This document shows, in pieces, positions 51,718 through 62,245 of a DNA stretch of 64,000 bases (its first letter is position 1; each line of letters opens with the position of its first letter). The notes beneath the pieces were generated by a model, which made no database searches, had not been told where the DNA came from, and saw only the letters and a program-made list of their open reading frames with translations. Source of the stretch: Natronoarchaeum mannanilyticum (lineage in GTDB: Archaea > Halobacteriota > Halobacteria > Halobacteriales > Natronoarchaeaceae); contig NZ_BAAADV010000004.1 in NCBI RefSeq assembly GCF_039522665.1, positions 124,001 to 188,000 of the forward strand. The letters run 5' to 3'. Made by a program: the position numbers and the translations under genes.

Positions 51718-54462
51718 ATGACCGATTCGGGGACCCCGGAGCAGATGACGTTCGGCGACATCGGCTCGGGGGCCGACGACGCCGAGGACGGCCGGGAGGC
51801 CCACGCGGCCGCGGAGGCGCGCGCCGTCGCGGGCGACGGCACCGGCGACGGCATCGAGACGATCGACCCGACCCGCGAGGGCGTCGACGCGCAGTACGGC
51901 GAGCCCGCCGAGACCAAGACGCTCGCCGTGATGCAGGTCGATTACACGATCGAGGGCAACGGCCAGAGTGAACGTCCGATCATGCACGTGTTCGGTCGCG
52001 ACGCGGACGACGAGCCCGAGCACGTGAAGGTGATCGGATTCAGGCCGTACTTCTACGCGCCAACCGACTCGCTGGAGCGCCCGCCCGAGGACGAGTACGA
52101 CGTCCTGACGGGCTCGTCCGAGACAGACGAGGACGGCGACCCGTTCGAGAGCATCCGGGGCGAGAAGCTGACCAAGATCTTCGGCCGAACCCCGCGAGAC
52201 GTCGGGAACGTCCGGGACGAGTTCGACCACTTCGAGGCCGACATCCTGTTTCCCAACCGCTTTCTCATCGACAAGGACATAGAGAGCGGGATCGAGGTGC
52301 CCCTGCGTCGCGACGAGGAGGGCGCGCTCGTCGTCGTCCACGACGAGGTCGAGGCCGTCGAGTCGACCGCACGCCCGCGCGTGAACACGTTCGACATCGA
52401 GGTCGACGACCGCCACGGGTTCCCCGAGCCCGAGGACGCCGAGCAGCCGATCGTCTGCCTGACGAGCCACGACTCCTACGACGACGAGTACGTCGTCTGG
52501 CTCTACGACGCGCCGGTCGGCGGCGTCGACGCGCCCGAAGCCCTGGAGGGGTACGATCCGATGGCCGAGCAGGCCGACTACGAGGTCCGGACGTTCGACT
52601 CCGAGGAGGAGATGCTCCGGGCGTTTCTGGATTACGTCGACAAGACCGATCCGGACGTGCTGACGGGCTGGAACTTCGAGGACTTCGACGCGCCGTACCT
52701 CGTGAACCGATTGGAGAACCTCGGCCTCTCCTACGACCGGCTCTCTCGCGTGAACGAGGTCTGGGCTGGCGGCTGGGGCGGCCCGGACATCAAGGGCCGG
52801 GTCGTGTTCGACCTGCTGTACGCCTACAAGCGCACGCAGTTCACCGAACTCGAGTCCTACCGCCTCGACGCCGTCGGCGAGCAGGAGCTCGGCGTCGGCA
52901 AGGAGCGCTACACCGGCGACATCGGCGACCTCTGGGAGCAGGACCCCGAGCGCCTGCTGGAGTACAACCTCCGGGACGTCGAGCTCTGCGTCGAACTCGA
53001 CCGCAAGCAGGACATCGTCGCGTTCTGGGACGAGGTGCGATCGTTCGTCGGCTGCAAGCTCGAAGACGCGCCGACGCCGGGCGACGCGGTCGACATGTAC
53101 GTGCTCCACAAGGTCCACGGCGAGTTCGCGCTCCCCTCGAAGGGCCGCCACGAGGGCGAGGACTACGAGGGCGGCGCCGTGTTCGACCCGATCACCGGCG
53201 TCCGCGAGAACGTCACCGTGCTCGACCTCAAGTCGCTGTACCCGATGTGCATGGTGACGACCAACGCCTCGCCCGAGACGAAGGTCGACCCCGAAGCGTA
53301 CGACGGCGAGACGTACCGCGCGCCCAACGGGACTCACTTCCGGAAGGAGCCGGACGGCATCATCCGGGAGATGGTCGACGAACTCCTCAGCGAGCGCGAG
53401 GAGAAGAAGTCGCTCCGAAACGAGAACGACCCCGACAGCCAGGACTACGAGCGGTTCGACCGGCAGCAGGCGGCGGTGAAGGTCATCATGAACTCGCTGT
53501 ACGGCGTCCTGGGCTGGGATCGGTTCCGCCTCTACGACAAGGAGATGGGCGCCGCGGTGACCGCGACAGGTCGGGACGTTATCGAGTTCACCGAGACCGC
53601 GGCGAACGATCTCGGCAAGGAAGTCATCTACGGCGACACGGACTCGGTCATGCTGGAGCTCGGCGACGACGTCTCGAAGGAAGACGCCATCGAGCAGTCC
53701 TTCGAGATCGAGGAGCACATCAACGACGCCTACGACGAATTCGCCAGCAGTGAACTCAACGCCGAGGAGCACCGCTTCCAGATCGAGTTCGAGAAGCTCT
53801 ATCGGCGATTCTTCCAGGCGGGCACGAAAAAGCGCTACGCCGGCCACATCGTCTGGAAGGAGGGCAAGGACGTCGACGACATCGACATCACCGGATTCGA
53901 GTACCAGCGCTCGGACATCGCGCCGATCACCAAGGAGGTCCAGCTGGAGGTCATCACCCGGATCGTCCGCGGGGAGGACATCGAGGCGGTCAAAGACTAC
54001 GTCCACGAGGTGATCCAGCGCGTCCAGCGCGGCGACGTCTCACTCGACGAGATCGGCATCCCCGGCGGCATCGGGAAGAAACTCGACAACTACGACACCG
54101 ACACCGCGCAGGTCCGGGGCGCGAAGTACGCTAACATGCTGCTCGGGACCAACTTCGCCAGCGGCTCGAAGCCGAAGCGACTCTACCTCGAGAAGGTCCA
54201 CCCCGAGTTCTTCCGGCGCATGGAGAACGAGGAGGGATTCGATCCCCAGACCGATCCCCTCTACGGCGAGTTCAAGCGCGATCCGGACGTGATATGCTTC
54301 GAGTACGAAGACCAGCTCCCCGAGGCGTTCGAGGTCGACTACGAGAAGATGCTCGACAAGACGCTGCAGGGCCCGATCGAGCGCGTCCTCGAAGCGCTCG
54401 ACATCTCCTGGGAGGAGGTCAAGAGCGGCCAGGAGCAGACCGGGCTCGGTAGCTTCATGTGA
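51718..54462 (+). CDS. polB: DNA polymerase family B (PolB), intein-free
   Basis: A 914-residue replicative/repair polymerase. Exonuclease motifs: FDIEVDD (ExoI), VLTGWNFEDFDAPYLVNRLE (ExoII) and YNLRDVELCVEL (ExoIII). Polymerase motifs: LDLKSLYPMCMVTTNASPET, KVIMNSLYGVLGWDRFRLYD, IYGDTDSVMLELG, and KKRYAGHIVW. All three sites where haloarchaeal polB genes often carry inteins (DLKSLYP, NSLYG, YGDTDS) are uninterrupted. The acidic lead of ~60 residues is not conserved. ATG 51718 is used. Confidence 0.95.
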   Translation: MTDSGTPEQMTFGDIGSGADDAEDGREAHAAAEARAVAGDGTGDGIETIDPTREGVDAQYGEPAETKTLAVMQVDYTIEGNGQSERPIMHVFGRDADDEPEHVKVIGFRPYFYAPTDSLERPPEDEYDVLTGSSETDEDGDPFESIRGEKLTKIFGRTPRDVGNVRDEFDHFEADILFPNRFLIDKDIESGIEVPLRRDEEGALVVVHDEVEAVESTARPRVNTFDIEVDDRHGFPEPEDAEQPIVCLTSHDSYDDEYVVWLYDAPVGGVDAPEALEGYDPMAEQADYEVRTFDSEEEMLRAFLDYVDKTDPDVLTGWNFEDFDAPYLVNRLENLGLSYDRLSRVNEVWAGGWGGPDIKGRVVFDLLYAYKRTQFTELESYRLDAVGEQELGVGKERYTGDIGDLWEQDPERLLEYNLRDVELCVELDRKQDIVAFWDEVRSFVGCKLEDAPTPGDAVDMYVLHKVHGEFALPSKGRHEGEDYEGGAVFDPITGVRENVTVLDLKSLYPMCMVTTNASPETKVDPEAYDGETYRAPNGTHFRKEPDGIIREMVDELLSEREEKKSLRNENDPDSQDYERFDRQQAAVKVIMNSLYGVLGWDRFRLYDKEMGAAVTATGRDVIEFTETAANDLGKEVIYGDTDSVMLELGDDVSKEDAIEQSFEIEEHINDAYDEFASSELNAEEHRFQIEFEKLYRRFFQAGTKKRYAGHIVWKEGKDVDDIDITGFEYQRSDIAPITKEVQLEVITRIVRGEDIEAVKDYVHEVIQRVQRGDVSLDEIGIPGGIGKKLDNYDTDTAQVRGAKYANMLLGTNFASGSKPKRLYLEKVHPEFFRRMENEEGFDPQTDPLYGEFKRDPDVICFEYEDQLPEAFEVDYEKMLDKTLQGPIERVLEALDISWEEVKSGQEQTGLGSFM

Positions 54463-54478
54463 AATTTCTCTCCGTCGC

Positions 54479-55486
54479 TCATTCCGAGAGCAGTCGCTCG
54501 TAGACCGGCCAGGCGGCGTCGCCGCTCGGCGCCGCGACCCGCTCACCGTCCACGACGACGCCCGATCCGTCCGTTACCTTGCCAGCGACGCCGACCGGCG
54601 TCCCGCGGGCTTCGAGCGCCGCGACGACGGCGTCGGTGTCTTCCGGGTGGACTGCGATCAGGAGCGTTCCCGCCGTGCTCGCGCGCCAGTGATCCATCGA
54701 CAGCGCCTCGCTCACGGCTTCGACGCCGGGCAGCACCGGCACGGCGTCGGCGTCGACGTCGATGCGGACGCCGGCGCTGCCCGCCACCTCGTGGAGCGCG
54801 CCGATCAGGCCGCCCTCGGTCGCGTCGTGCATCGCCGTCACGCGACCCGCGTCGACCGCCGCCGCGCAGTCCCGCACCGTCTCGACGTCGTCGAGTCGTT
54901 CTTGCGCAACTGCCAGCGTCTCGGCGGGCAGGTCGATCCGCTCGGGGAACAGCGAGGATAATAGACCAACGGTCTCGACGCCGGGGCCTTTCGTCACCAG
55001 CAGGTCGTCGCCCGGACGCGCGCCATCCGGCCGGACGACGTCCTCGGCGTCGCCGACCGCGAACGCCGTCCCGCTGCCGACCCAGGGGTAGCGGCTCTCG
55101 TCGTAGCGCGCGGTGTGCCCGGTGACGATGCTGACGCCGAGGTCACGACACTCCTCGTCGACGGCGCCCCAGAACCGCGCGAACTCCTCGTCGGTCGTCT
55201 CGGGCGGCAGGGCGAAGGAGACGGCGACGTGGGACGGCGCCAGCCCGGAGACGGCGACGTCCGAGAGCACGATCCGGATGCCGAAGCGGCCCGCCCGCTC
55301 GAAGCCCAGGTCGGGCAGGATCGAGATCGGGTCGGTCGCGACCGCGAGGACGCTGTCGTCGATCTCTATGAGGCCGAAGTCGACGCCGTAGGTCGGGCCG
55401 ATCGCCACGTCGTCCCGCGCGGCGCCCAGTCGCGGCTCGATGCGGCTCTCGAAGAACTCCCGATCGATCTTTCCCGCGTCGTCCAT
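54479..55486 (-). CDS. AIR synthase-related protein (HypE/ThiL/PurM superfamily)
   Basis: A 335-residue ATP-binding fold. MDDAGKIDREFFESRIEPRL, LAVATDPISILPDLGFERAG, DVAVSGLAPSHVAVSFALPP and VTGHTARYDE show the N-terminal half; DDLLVTKGPGVETVGLLSSL and AMHDATEGGLIGALHEVAGS the C-terminal ATP-grasp-like half. Members phosphorylate or dehydrate small substrates (HypE, ThiL, SelD). The specific reaction is undetermined. Single gene convergent with polB, divergent from sufC. Confidence 0.84.
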   Translation of the reverse strand: MDDAGKIDREFFESRIEPRLGAARDDVAIGPTYGVDFGLIEIDDSVLAVATDPISILPDLGFERAGRFGIRIVLSDVAVSGLAPSHVAVSFALPPETTDEEFARFWGAVDEECRDLGVSIVTGHTARYDESRYPWVGSGTAFAVGDAEDVVRPDGARPGDDLLVTKGPGVETVGLLSSLFPERIDLPAETLAVAQERLDDVETVRDCAAAVDAGRVTAMHDATEGGLIGALHEVAGSAGVRIDVDADAVPVLPGVEAVSEALSMDHWRASTAGTLLIAVHPEDTDAVVAALEARGTPVGVAGKVTDGSGVVVDGERVAAPSGDAAWPVYERLLSE

Positions 55487-55698
55487 ACCGATCGATCTCG
55501 CGCGATCGGTTTCCGTGTTCCTACTCCGGTTTCGGGGGCGCTCGGAGCGTCCTCGACGACTCTCCGCGCTCGGCTGTCGGCGTGACGGGTATTCCGGAAC
55601 GGGAAAAGTATTTTCGCGGAACGCCAACTGATTACGAGAAATGCGAAACCATTATGGGCGGGCGACCCCACCGTTCGAGTGACAGAGGACTTTCAGCA

Positions 55699-56613
55699 AT
55701 GGCTACGCTACAACTCAATAATCTCCACGCGAAGGTCGCAGAAGAGGGCGGCGAACAGATCCTCAACGGGGTCGATCTCGAGGTCGAGCCCGGCGAGATC
55801 CACGCCCTGATGGGACCGAACGGCAGCGGCAAGTCGACGACGGCGAAGGTCATCGCCGGCCACCCCGCCTACGAAGTAACGGAGGGCGAGGTGCTGCTCC
55901 AGTTCGAGGGCGACGAGTTCGAGGGCGTCGAGTTCGACGAGGACCAGAAGACCTGGAACCTGCTCGAGCTCGAGCCCAACGAGCGCGCCGCGCTCGGCGT
56001 GTTCCTCGGCTTCCAGTACCCCGCCGAGATCGAGGGCGTCACGATGTCGAACTTCCTCCGCACGGCGCTCAACGCCAAGATCGAGGAGCGCGAGGAGCTC
56101 TTCGAGGACGAAGAGGAGGCGGACGAGGACGAGGAAGAGGAGGAAGCGGGCTACGAGAACTCCCCGATGGAGGGCCCCGCCGACGAGGGCGAGGTCGACG
56201 TCGCGGAGTTCCAGCAGATCCTCTCCGAGAAGATGGAGCAGCTCGACATGGACGAGAAGTTCGCCCGTCGCTACCTCAACGCCGGCTTCTCCGGCGGCGA
56301 GAAGAAACAGAACGAGGTGCTCCAGGCCGCGATCCTCGAGCCCGAGATCGCCGTGCTCGACGAGATCGACTCCGGGCTCGACATCGACCGACTGCAGGAC
56401 GTCTCCGACGGCATCAACGCGCTGCGCGACGAGCAGGGCACCGGAATCCTCCAGATCACCCACTACCAGCGGATCCTCGACTACGTCGAGCCCGACCACG
56501 TCCACGTGATGCTCGACGGCGAGATCGCCGAGAGCGGCGGCGCGGAGCTGGCCGAGAAGCTCGAGGACGAGGGCTACGACTGGGTCCGAGAGCAGGTCTA
56601 CGAGACAGCCTGA
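55699..56613 (+). CDS. sufC: Fe-S cluster assembly ATPase SufC
   Basis: A 304-residue ABC ATPase that forms SufBCD for iron-sulphur assembly. Walker A ALMGPNGSGKSTTAKVIAGH, Q-loop GFQYPAEIEGVTMSNFLRTA, signature LNAGFSGGEKKQNEVLQAAI, Walker B IAVLDEIDSGLDIDRLQDVS and the late QITHYQRILDYVEPDHVHVM are typical of SufC. An acidic insertion (FEDEEEADEDEEEEEAGYEN) distinguishes the halophilic form. First gene of sufCBD. Confidence 0.96.
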   Translation: MATLQLNNLHAKVAEEGGEQILNGVDLEVEPGEIHALMGPNGSGKSTTAKVIAGHPAYEVTEGEVLLQFEGDEFEGVEFDEDQKTWNLLELEPNERAALGVFLGFQYPAEIEGVTMSNFLRTALNAKIEEREELFEDEEEADEDEEEEEAGYENSPMEGPADEGEVDVAEFQQILSEKMEQLDMDEKFARRYLNAGFSGGEKKQNEVLQAAILEPEIAVLDEIDSGLDIDRLQDVSDGINALRDEQGTGILQITHYQRILDYVEPDHVHVMLDGEIAESGGAELAEKLEDEGYDWVREQVYETA

Positions 56614-56647
56614 TACGGCTCCAGCGATTACCATACAACACTAAACC

Positions 56648-58078
56648 ATGAGTTCAGATCAAGACCACCTACAAGAGACCGACACCGAGGAACGGTTCGA
56701 GTTCAAGAAAGAGGAGAACTCGGCCGTTCGATCCGACAAGGGCCTGACCGAAGAAGTCGTCCGCCTCATCAGCGAGGACAAGGACGAGCCCGACTGGATG
56801 CTCGAGCGGCGCCTCCGCGCGCTCGAACAGTACAAGGAGATGCCGATGCCGAGCGGCTGGCCCGGCATGCCGGACCTCTCCGGGCTGGACGTCGAGCAGA
56901 TCGTCCCGTACATCCGCCCCGACGTCGACAAGCGCGAGGGCGCCGACAACTGGGAGGACCTCCCGGACGAGATCCAGGACACCTTCGAGAAGCTGGGCAT
57001 CCCCGAGGCCGAGCGCAAGGCGCTCTCGGGCGTCGGCGCCCAGTACGAGTCCGAGGTCGTCTACCAGAACATGCAGGAGCAGTGGGAGGAGAAGGGCGTC
57101 ATCTTCTGCAACATGGACGAGGCCGTCCGGGAGCATCCCGAGCTCGTCAAGGAGCACTTCATGACGAACTGCGTCCCCCCGAGCGACAACAAGTTCGCGG
57201 CGCTCCACGGCGCGGTCTGGTCGGGCGGCTCGTTCGTGTACGTCCCCGAGGGCGTCACCGTCGAGATGCCCGTCCAAGCGTACTTCCGGATGAACTCCGA
57301 GGGGATGGGCCAGTTCGAGCACACGCTGATCATCGCCGAGGAAGGCTCGGAAGTCCACTACATCGAGGGCTGTTCGGCGCCGAAGTACGGCACCCACAAC
57401 CTCCACTCCGGCGGCGTCGAAGTGTTCGTCGGCGAGGACGCTCACGTCCAGTACTCGACCGTGCAGAACTGGTCGAAGAACACGTACAACCTCAACACCA
57501 AGCGCGCCATCGCCGAGAAGGGCGGCACGATGGAGTGGGTCTCGGGCTCGATGGGCTCGAAGGCCACGATGCTGTACCCCTCGACGATCCTGAAGGGTCG
57601 CGGCGCGACGGACAACCACATCACCATCGCCTTCGCGGGCGAGGGGCAGGACATCGACACCGGCGCAAAGGTGTACCACAACGCGCCCGACACGAAGTCC
57701 ACCGTCGAGTCCAAGTCGATCGCCAAGGACGGCGGCCGCACCAACTACCGCGGGCTCGTCCAGATCGCCGACGGCGCCGAGAACTCCTCGACGGCCGTCG
57801 AGTGCGACGCGCTGATGTTCGACAACGAGTCGACCAGCGACACGATGCCGTACATGGAGATCGAGGAGTCGAAGGTCAACGTCGCCCACGAGGCCACCGT
57901 CGGCAAGATCGGCGACGAGGACATCTTCTACCTCCAGTCGCGCGGTCTCGACGACGACGACGCCAAGCAGATGATCGTCTCGGGCTTCATCGAGCCGATC
58001 ACGGAGGAACTGCCGATCGAGTACGCGGTCGAGCTCAATCGCCTCATCGAGCTCGAGATGGAGGGGAGCCTCGGATAA
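56648..58078 (+). CDS. sufB: Fe-S cluster assembly protein SufB
   Basis: A 476-residue scaffold subunit. It shows DEPDWMLERRLRALEQYKEM, VVYQNMQEQWEEKGVIFCNM, the conserved NCVPPSDNKFAALHGAVWSG, FVYVPEGVTVEMPVQAYFRM, and YIEGCSAPKYGTHNLHSGGV with the catalytic cysteine, followed by the beta-helix core. It begins 34 bases after sufC and its stop is 1 base before sufD. Confidence 0.97.
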   Translation: MSSDQDHLQETDTEERFEFKKEENSAVRSDKGLTEEVVRLISEDKDEPDWMLERRLRALEQYKEMPMPSGWPGMPDLSGLDVEQIVPYIRPDVDKREGADNWEDLPDEIQDTFEKLGIPEAERKALSGVGAQYESEVVYQNMQEQWEEKGVIFCNMDEAVREHPELVKEHFMTNCVPPSDNKFAALHGAVWSGGSFVYVPEGVTVEMPVQAYFRMNSEGMGQFEHTLIIAEEGSEVHYIEGCSAPKYGTHNLHSGGVEVFVGEDAHVQYSTVQNWSKNTYNLNTKRAIAEKGGTMEWVSGSMGSKATMLYPSTILKGRGATDNHITIAFAGEGQDIDTGAKVYHNAPDTKSTVESKSIAKDGGRTNYRGLVQIADGAENSSTAVECDALMFDNESTSDTMPYMEIEESKVNVAHEATVGKIGDEDIFYLQSRGLDDDDAKQMIVSGFIEPITEELPIEYAVELNRLIELEMEGSLG

Positions 58079-58079
58079 C

Positions 58080-59294
58080 ATGAGCACGCAGGTACACGCC
58101 ACGATCGACGAGAGCACCGTTCGCCAGATCTCCGAGGAGCTCGGGGAGCCCGAGTGGCTCCTCGAGACGCGTCTCGACGCGCTCGACGCGCTGGACGACC
58201 TCGACATGCCGTCGGTCATCCAGACGCCGGGCCGCAAGTGGACCAACCTCGAGGATCTCGACTACGAGTCGCTGGTCGATCCGCTGAACGCCGCCGAACA
58301 GAAGGAGCTCGTCGACGCCGAGGGCGTCGAGGTGCTCCCCTGGAGCGAGGCCGTCGACGAGTTCGGCGACCTCCTCTCCGAGCACTTCGGCAGCGTCGTC
58401 GACCCGCAGTCGAACTACCTCACCGCGCTGTCGACGGCGCTGTTCTCGACCGGCACGGTCGTCCACGTCCCCGAGGGCGTCGAGGCCGAGGACGTGAAGG
58501 TCCGGACCGAGATGAACAGCCAGTCGCTGTTCAACTACACGCTCGTCGTCTCCGAGAAATCCTCGTCGGTCACGCTGCTGGAGCGCCAGAGCTCCGGCGA
58601 CACCGAGGTCGACGGCGCGCGCTACTACAGCGGCGTCGTCGAGATCGCCGCCGGCGAGAACTCGAACGTCCAGTACGGCTCGCTCCAGAACGTCGACGAG
58701 GAGACGTACAACTTCACCCACAAGCGCGGCGACGCCGACACGTACGCCACGATCGACTGGATCGAGGGCAACGTCGGCTCCCGCCTGACTAAATCCAGCG
58801 TCGAGACCGAGCTCAACGGCGACGGCTCCGAGACCCAGATCGTCGGCGCGTTCTTCGGTCACGAGGACCAGCACTTCGATCTCGACGCCCGCGTCTGGCA
58901 CCGCGCCGAGCACACCACGGCTGACCTGGTGACCCGCGGCGTCATCGACGACGTGGCGCGCTCGGTGTACGAGGGCGTCCAGGACGTCGGCTCGGGCGCG
59001 TGGGACACCAACTCCTACCAGCGCGAGAACACCCTGATGCTCAGCGACGAGAGCGAGGCCGACGCCTCCCCGAAGCTGATCATCAACAACCACGACACCG
59101 AGGCCAGCCACTCCGCGACCGTCGGCCAGGTCGACCAGGAGGAGCTGTTCTACATGACGAGCCGCGGCGTCGACGAGGAGCGCGCGACGAACATGCTCGT
59201 CGAGGGCTTCTTCGTCCCCGTCCTCGAGGAAGTCGCGGTCGACGAACTCCGCGAGGATCTCGAGACCCTCGTGGCGCAGCGACTGCGCGAATAA
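58080..59294 (+). CDS. sufD: Fe-S cluster assembly protein SufD
   Basis: A 404-residue partner of SufB in the SufBC2D complex. GTVVHVPEGVEAEDVKVRTE, LNGDGSETQIVGAFFGHEDQ, HFDLDARVWHRAEHTTADLV and the C-terminal ATNMLVEGFFVPVLEEVAVD resemble SufB without its active-site cysteine, the usual distinction. Last gene of the operon, followed by a T-run. Confidence 0.95.
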   Translation: MSTQVHATIDESTVRQISEELGEPEWLLETRLDALDALDDLDMPSVIQTPGRKWTNLEDLDYESLVDPLNAAEQKELVDAEGVEVLPWSEAVDEFGDLLSEHFGSVVDPQSNYLTALSTALFSTGTVVHVPEGVEAEDVKVRTEMNSQSLFNYTLVVSEKSSSVTLLERQSSGDTEVDGARYYSGVVEIAAGENSNVQYGSLQNVDEETYNFTHKRGDADTYATIDWIEGNVGSRLTKSSVETELNGDGSETQIVGAFFGHEDQHFDLDARVWHRAEHTTADLVTRGVIDDVARSVYEGVQDVGSGAWDTNSYQRENTLMLSDESEADASPKLIINNHDTEASHSATVGQVDQEELFYMTSRGVDEERATNMLVEGFFVPVLEEVAVDELREDLETLVAQRLRE

Positions 59295-59310
59295 CTCCGA
59301 TTTCGGGTCG

Positions 59311-59316
59311 TTTTTT
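59311..59316 (+). terminator. T-run after sufD
   Basis: TTTTTT about 17 bases past the sufD stop in otherwise GC-rich sequence, the form of archaeal intrinsic termination signals. Confidence 0.5.
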
Positions 59317-59405
59317 GTCAACTGTCGCACGCCCGGGGAGCGACGCCGGTAGCCGCTCTCGCGGCCGGACGCCGGACCGCCGACCGATCCGTCTGTGACG
59401 ACGCT

Positions 59406-60158
59406 CTACTGCGTCGATCCGTCCGGCCTGTTTTCCTCCTCTGGCTCCCGCGGCTGGCGGACCACCAGCACCGGCCCGATGAACCGCTCGGCGACCTGCT
59501 CCGATTTCTCGCCGAACAGGACGGTCATCACCGACGGGTCGGACTCGCCGAGGATCACCGCGTCGAACGCCGCCGACACTTCGACGATCTTTCGGATCGG
59601 TCGCCGCGCGGTCTCGACGCGCACCTCGATCCGCGCCGGGTCGACGCCGGCGTCGACCAGTTCCGATCGGACGCGCTCTAAGAACGCCTCGCCCTCCGGC
59701 ACTCGTTCGTCGCCGCGCGCGACGTTCAGCAGCGTCACCGAGGTCGTCCCGTCGTCGAACAGGCCGCCGGCGACCGCGGCGATCCGGTCGATGACCCGGT
59801 CCCCGCGGACGGCCACGAGCACGTCGTCCATCGCCGCCGCCGGGTTGAGCAGCAGCGTCGCGACGCAGCCTTCCTCGCGGGCGACGCGCTCGATCGTCTC
59901 GTCGCCGTCGCGGGTGAACACCAGCGTCGACTCGACGACCGCGTCGGCGTCCTCGAACTGGGCTTCCAGATCGTTCAGCCGGTTCCGCGCCCGATCCTCG
60001 AACTGCATGCGAGCCTGGCCGGGCGCCGTCTGGTCAGGGATCTCGTAGTAGCCCAGCAGCACGACGCGGGCGCCCGAGAGCAGATCGACGACGCCGGGCT
60101 CGAGGGGCTCGCCTTCGAGCACCCGGAGCGGGACGAGGATCGACGGACGGTCGGTCAT
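59406..60158 (-). CDS. Universal stress protein-like regulator of the adjacent permease
   Basis: A 250-residue protein with UspA-type features: [40 protein letters not shown] and, in the second half, [20 protein letters not shown] followed by GPVLVVRQP. It reads like a tandem or degenerate Usp. ATG 60158 overlaps the permease stop by 4 bases, so the two are co-translated; Usp domains often bind nucleotide and tune transporters. Confidence 0.8.
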   Translation of the reverse strand: MTDRPSILVPLRVLEGEPLEPGVVDLLSGARVVLLGYYEIPDQTAPGQARMQFEDRARNRLNDLEAQFEDADAVVESTLVFTRDGDETIERVAREEGCVATLLLNPAAAMDDVLVAVRGDRVIDRIAAVAGGLFDDGTTSVTLLNVARGDERVPEGEAFLERVRSELVDAGVDPARIEVRVETARRPIRKIVEVSAAFDAVILGESDPSVMTVLFGEKSEQVAERFIGPVLVVRQPREPEEENRPDGSTQ

Positions 60159-61588
60159 AGCTGTCCCTTGAGCGTTACGCCGCGAGCGTAATAGCTGTGC
60201 CAGCCGTACGCGCCGGCCATCACGAGGACGCCGACGACGATCGAGGCGGGTGCCATGAACGCGATCAGCCCGAAACTGGCGAGCCCGCCGATCGCCGGCA
60301 GGTACGGGGAGCCGGGCATCCGGAAGTCCGGGTCGTACCACTCCGGCGGGTTCCGTCGGAGGGCGATCAGCGCCGCGCAGATCAGCCCGTACATGATCAG
60401 GTGGAGAAAGGAGGCGACCTCGGCCAGCAGTTCGACCTGTCCGGTCGCGGTCAGCACGACGATCGGCCCCCCGGCCATCGCGAGCGCGACGTGTGGCGTC
60501 CCGTAGCGCAGGTTGATCTCGCTGGCGCGCCGGGGCAGCAGCGCGTCGCTGCTCAGCGCGTAGATCGACCGCGAGGAGCTGAGGATCGAGGCGTTGGCGC
60601 TCGAAAACGTCGCGAGCAGCCCGGCGAACAGGATCGCGACCGCGCCGGCGACGCCGAAGAACTCGCGGCTCACCTCGACCATCGCGGTCTCGCCGAACCC
60701 GCGGAGCGCCTCGCTGCCGACCGCGCTCGTCGCCACGAAGATCGTCACGACGTAGAACGTGGCGACGATGACGACCGAGCCGACCATCGCGAGCGGCAGG
60801 TTCCTGTCGGGGTTCTTGATCTCGCCGGCGACCGTCGCGACCTGAGCGAATCCGAGGTAGGAGGTGAACACAAGCGCAGCCGTCGAGAAGATGGGCCCGA
60901 CGCCGAACGGTGCGAACTGCTCCGGAACCGCACTGGTACCGAAGACGCCGAGCGCGTCCCCCGCGCCGTACGCGAGAAACGAGGTGAGGATCACGAGCAG
61001 CACGCCGACGATGGCGTTCTGGAGCTTCGCGGCGTTCTCGGTCCCCGTCGCGCTCAGGACGGTCAGGAGGACGCCGAACAGCACGCCAAGCGGGATCACG
61101 GGGTCGATCGGCGCGGCGACGCCGACCTCGGCGAGCACGGCCGCCGCGTAGTGGCCGAAGCCGACGAGGTAGAACGCCGAGGCGAACACCAGCCCGAGCC
61201 AGAGGCTGATGCCGACGACCGTCCCGTACGCGGCGCCCAGCGCGCGGGAGACGAAGTAGTAGCCGCCGCCGCTGCGGGGCATGGCCGTCGCGAGTTCGGC
61301 GGACGGGAGCGCGACCAGCAGCGCGACGACGCCGCCGATCGCGAACGAGGCCGCCGCCGCGGGTCCGGCTTCGCCGGCCGCGATACCCGGGAACACGAAG
61401 ATGCCGGCGCCGATCATCGTCCCGATGCCGATGGCCAGCCCGCCGACCAGCCCGATCGTGCGCTCCAGTTCCGTCCCCTCCTCGTGGACCGTGACGTCCT
61501 CGTCGGTCGCCACCGGTTCGCCCGTCGGCGTTTCGCCCGCGACGTTCCTCCCGCGGGGCTCCGGGGCGCGTTCGTCGCGGTCTCCCAT
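60155..61588 (-). CDS. APC-superfamily amino-acid permease
   Basis: A 477-residue membrane protein with ~12 hydrophobic helices. The TM1 signature [20 protein letters not shown] and the TM6-like [20 protein letters not shown] are those of amino acid-polyamine-organocation permeases. Acidic N-terminal tail of ~40 residues; polar C-terminus short. Likely cation-coupled uptake; substrate unknown. Translationally coupled to the Usp-like gene. Confidence 0.9.
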   Translation of the reverse strand: MGDRDERAPEPRGRNVAGETPTGEPVATDEDVTVHEEGTELERTIGLVGGLAIGIGTMIGAGIFVFPGIAAGEAGPAAAASFAIGGVVALLVALPSAELATAMPRSGGGYYFVSRALGAAYGTVVGISLWLGLVFASAFYLVGFGHYAAAVLAEVGVAAPIDPVIPLGVLFGVLLTVLSATGTENAAKLQNAIVGVLLVILTSFLAYGAGDALGVFGTSAVPEQFAPFGVGPIFSTAALVFTSYLGFAQVATVAGEIKNPDRNLPLAMVGSVVIVATFYVVTIFVATSAVGSEALRGFGETAMVEVSREFFGVAGAVAILFAGLLATFSSANASILSSSRSIYALSSDALLPRRASEINLRYGTPHVALAMAGGPIVVLTATGQVELLAEVASFLHLIMYGLICAALIALRRNPPEWYDPDFRMPGSPYLPAIGGLASFGLIAFMAPASIVVGVLVMAGAYGWHSYYARGVTLKGQL

Positions 61589-61744
61589 GCTGATACTTTC
61601 GCACGCTCGGTACTTCAGTGTACGACGCCGATCGCGCAGACGAGGTCGGTATCGCGGCGGTCCCCTGACGCGTGGCGCCGTCGCCGCCCCGTCGGGACGC
61701 CGAAAGTAGGGAGCGTTAAGTGACCGGCTCTCCGAGTGGGAGCT

Positions 61745-62245
61745 ATGAGCCTGGGTCAACGCGTCTCGACGGACCGCCAGCTCGCCCGGCTCCTCCAGAT
61801 CGGAGTCGTGCTGGAGGAGGTCGTCGAGGCGCGTGCCTATTCGCACCTGGAGTCGCTCTCGCCCGACGAGCGGGCCGAATTAGACGAGGAGATCGCCGAA
61901 CTGCTCGATCACGCGGCCGAGGAGTCCGCCGAGCACCGCGCCCGCCTCGAATCGTTGGTCGACGAAATGGACGCCGAGACGGTCGGCTACGACGAGATCG
62001 AGCTGCTGGTCCGCGAGCACTACGCGAGCAACCAGCCCGAGGACTTCGACGGGCTGCTGTACGACCAGCTCTGCAACGAGGAGACCGCCTACAAGTTCTA
62101 CGACGACCTCATCGAGGCGATCGAGGCCAGCGACGCCGACTACACCGTCGACGAGGAGCTGGTGCTCGACACGCTGTACGCGATCCGCGAGGAGGAAAAA
62201 GAGGGCGTCGAGGAAGTGACCGCGATCATGGAGGATCGGGAATGA
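61745..62245 (+). CDS. Ferritin-like four-helix protein next to the SirR regulator
   Basis: A 166-residue, Glu-rich all-helical protein. Helices [40 protein letters not shown] and [20 protein letters not shown] carry spaced Glu/His positions suggestive of a di-iron ferritin-like site, but no canonical ExxH pair can be assigned with certainty. It overlaps the metal-regulator gene by 4 bases (ATGA), an arrangement implying a joint role in iron sensing or storage. Confidence 0.76.
   Translation: MSLGQRVSTDRQLARLLQIGVVLEEVVEARAYSHLESLSPDERAELDEEIAELLDHAAEESAEHRARLESLVDEMDAETVGYDEIELLVREHYASNQPEDFDGLLYDQLCNEETAYKFYDDLIEAIEASDADYTVDEELVLDTLYAIREEEKEGVEEVTAIMEDRE

Noticed and set aside
59406-61604. 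A 732-codon minus-strand frame that would fuse a long lead to the Usp-like protein
   Set aside because: Its upstream part is the shadow of the permease in another frame. The permease has clear transporter motifs and its stop overlaps ATG 60158, which is the natural start.
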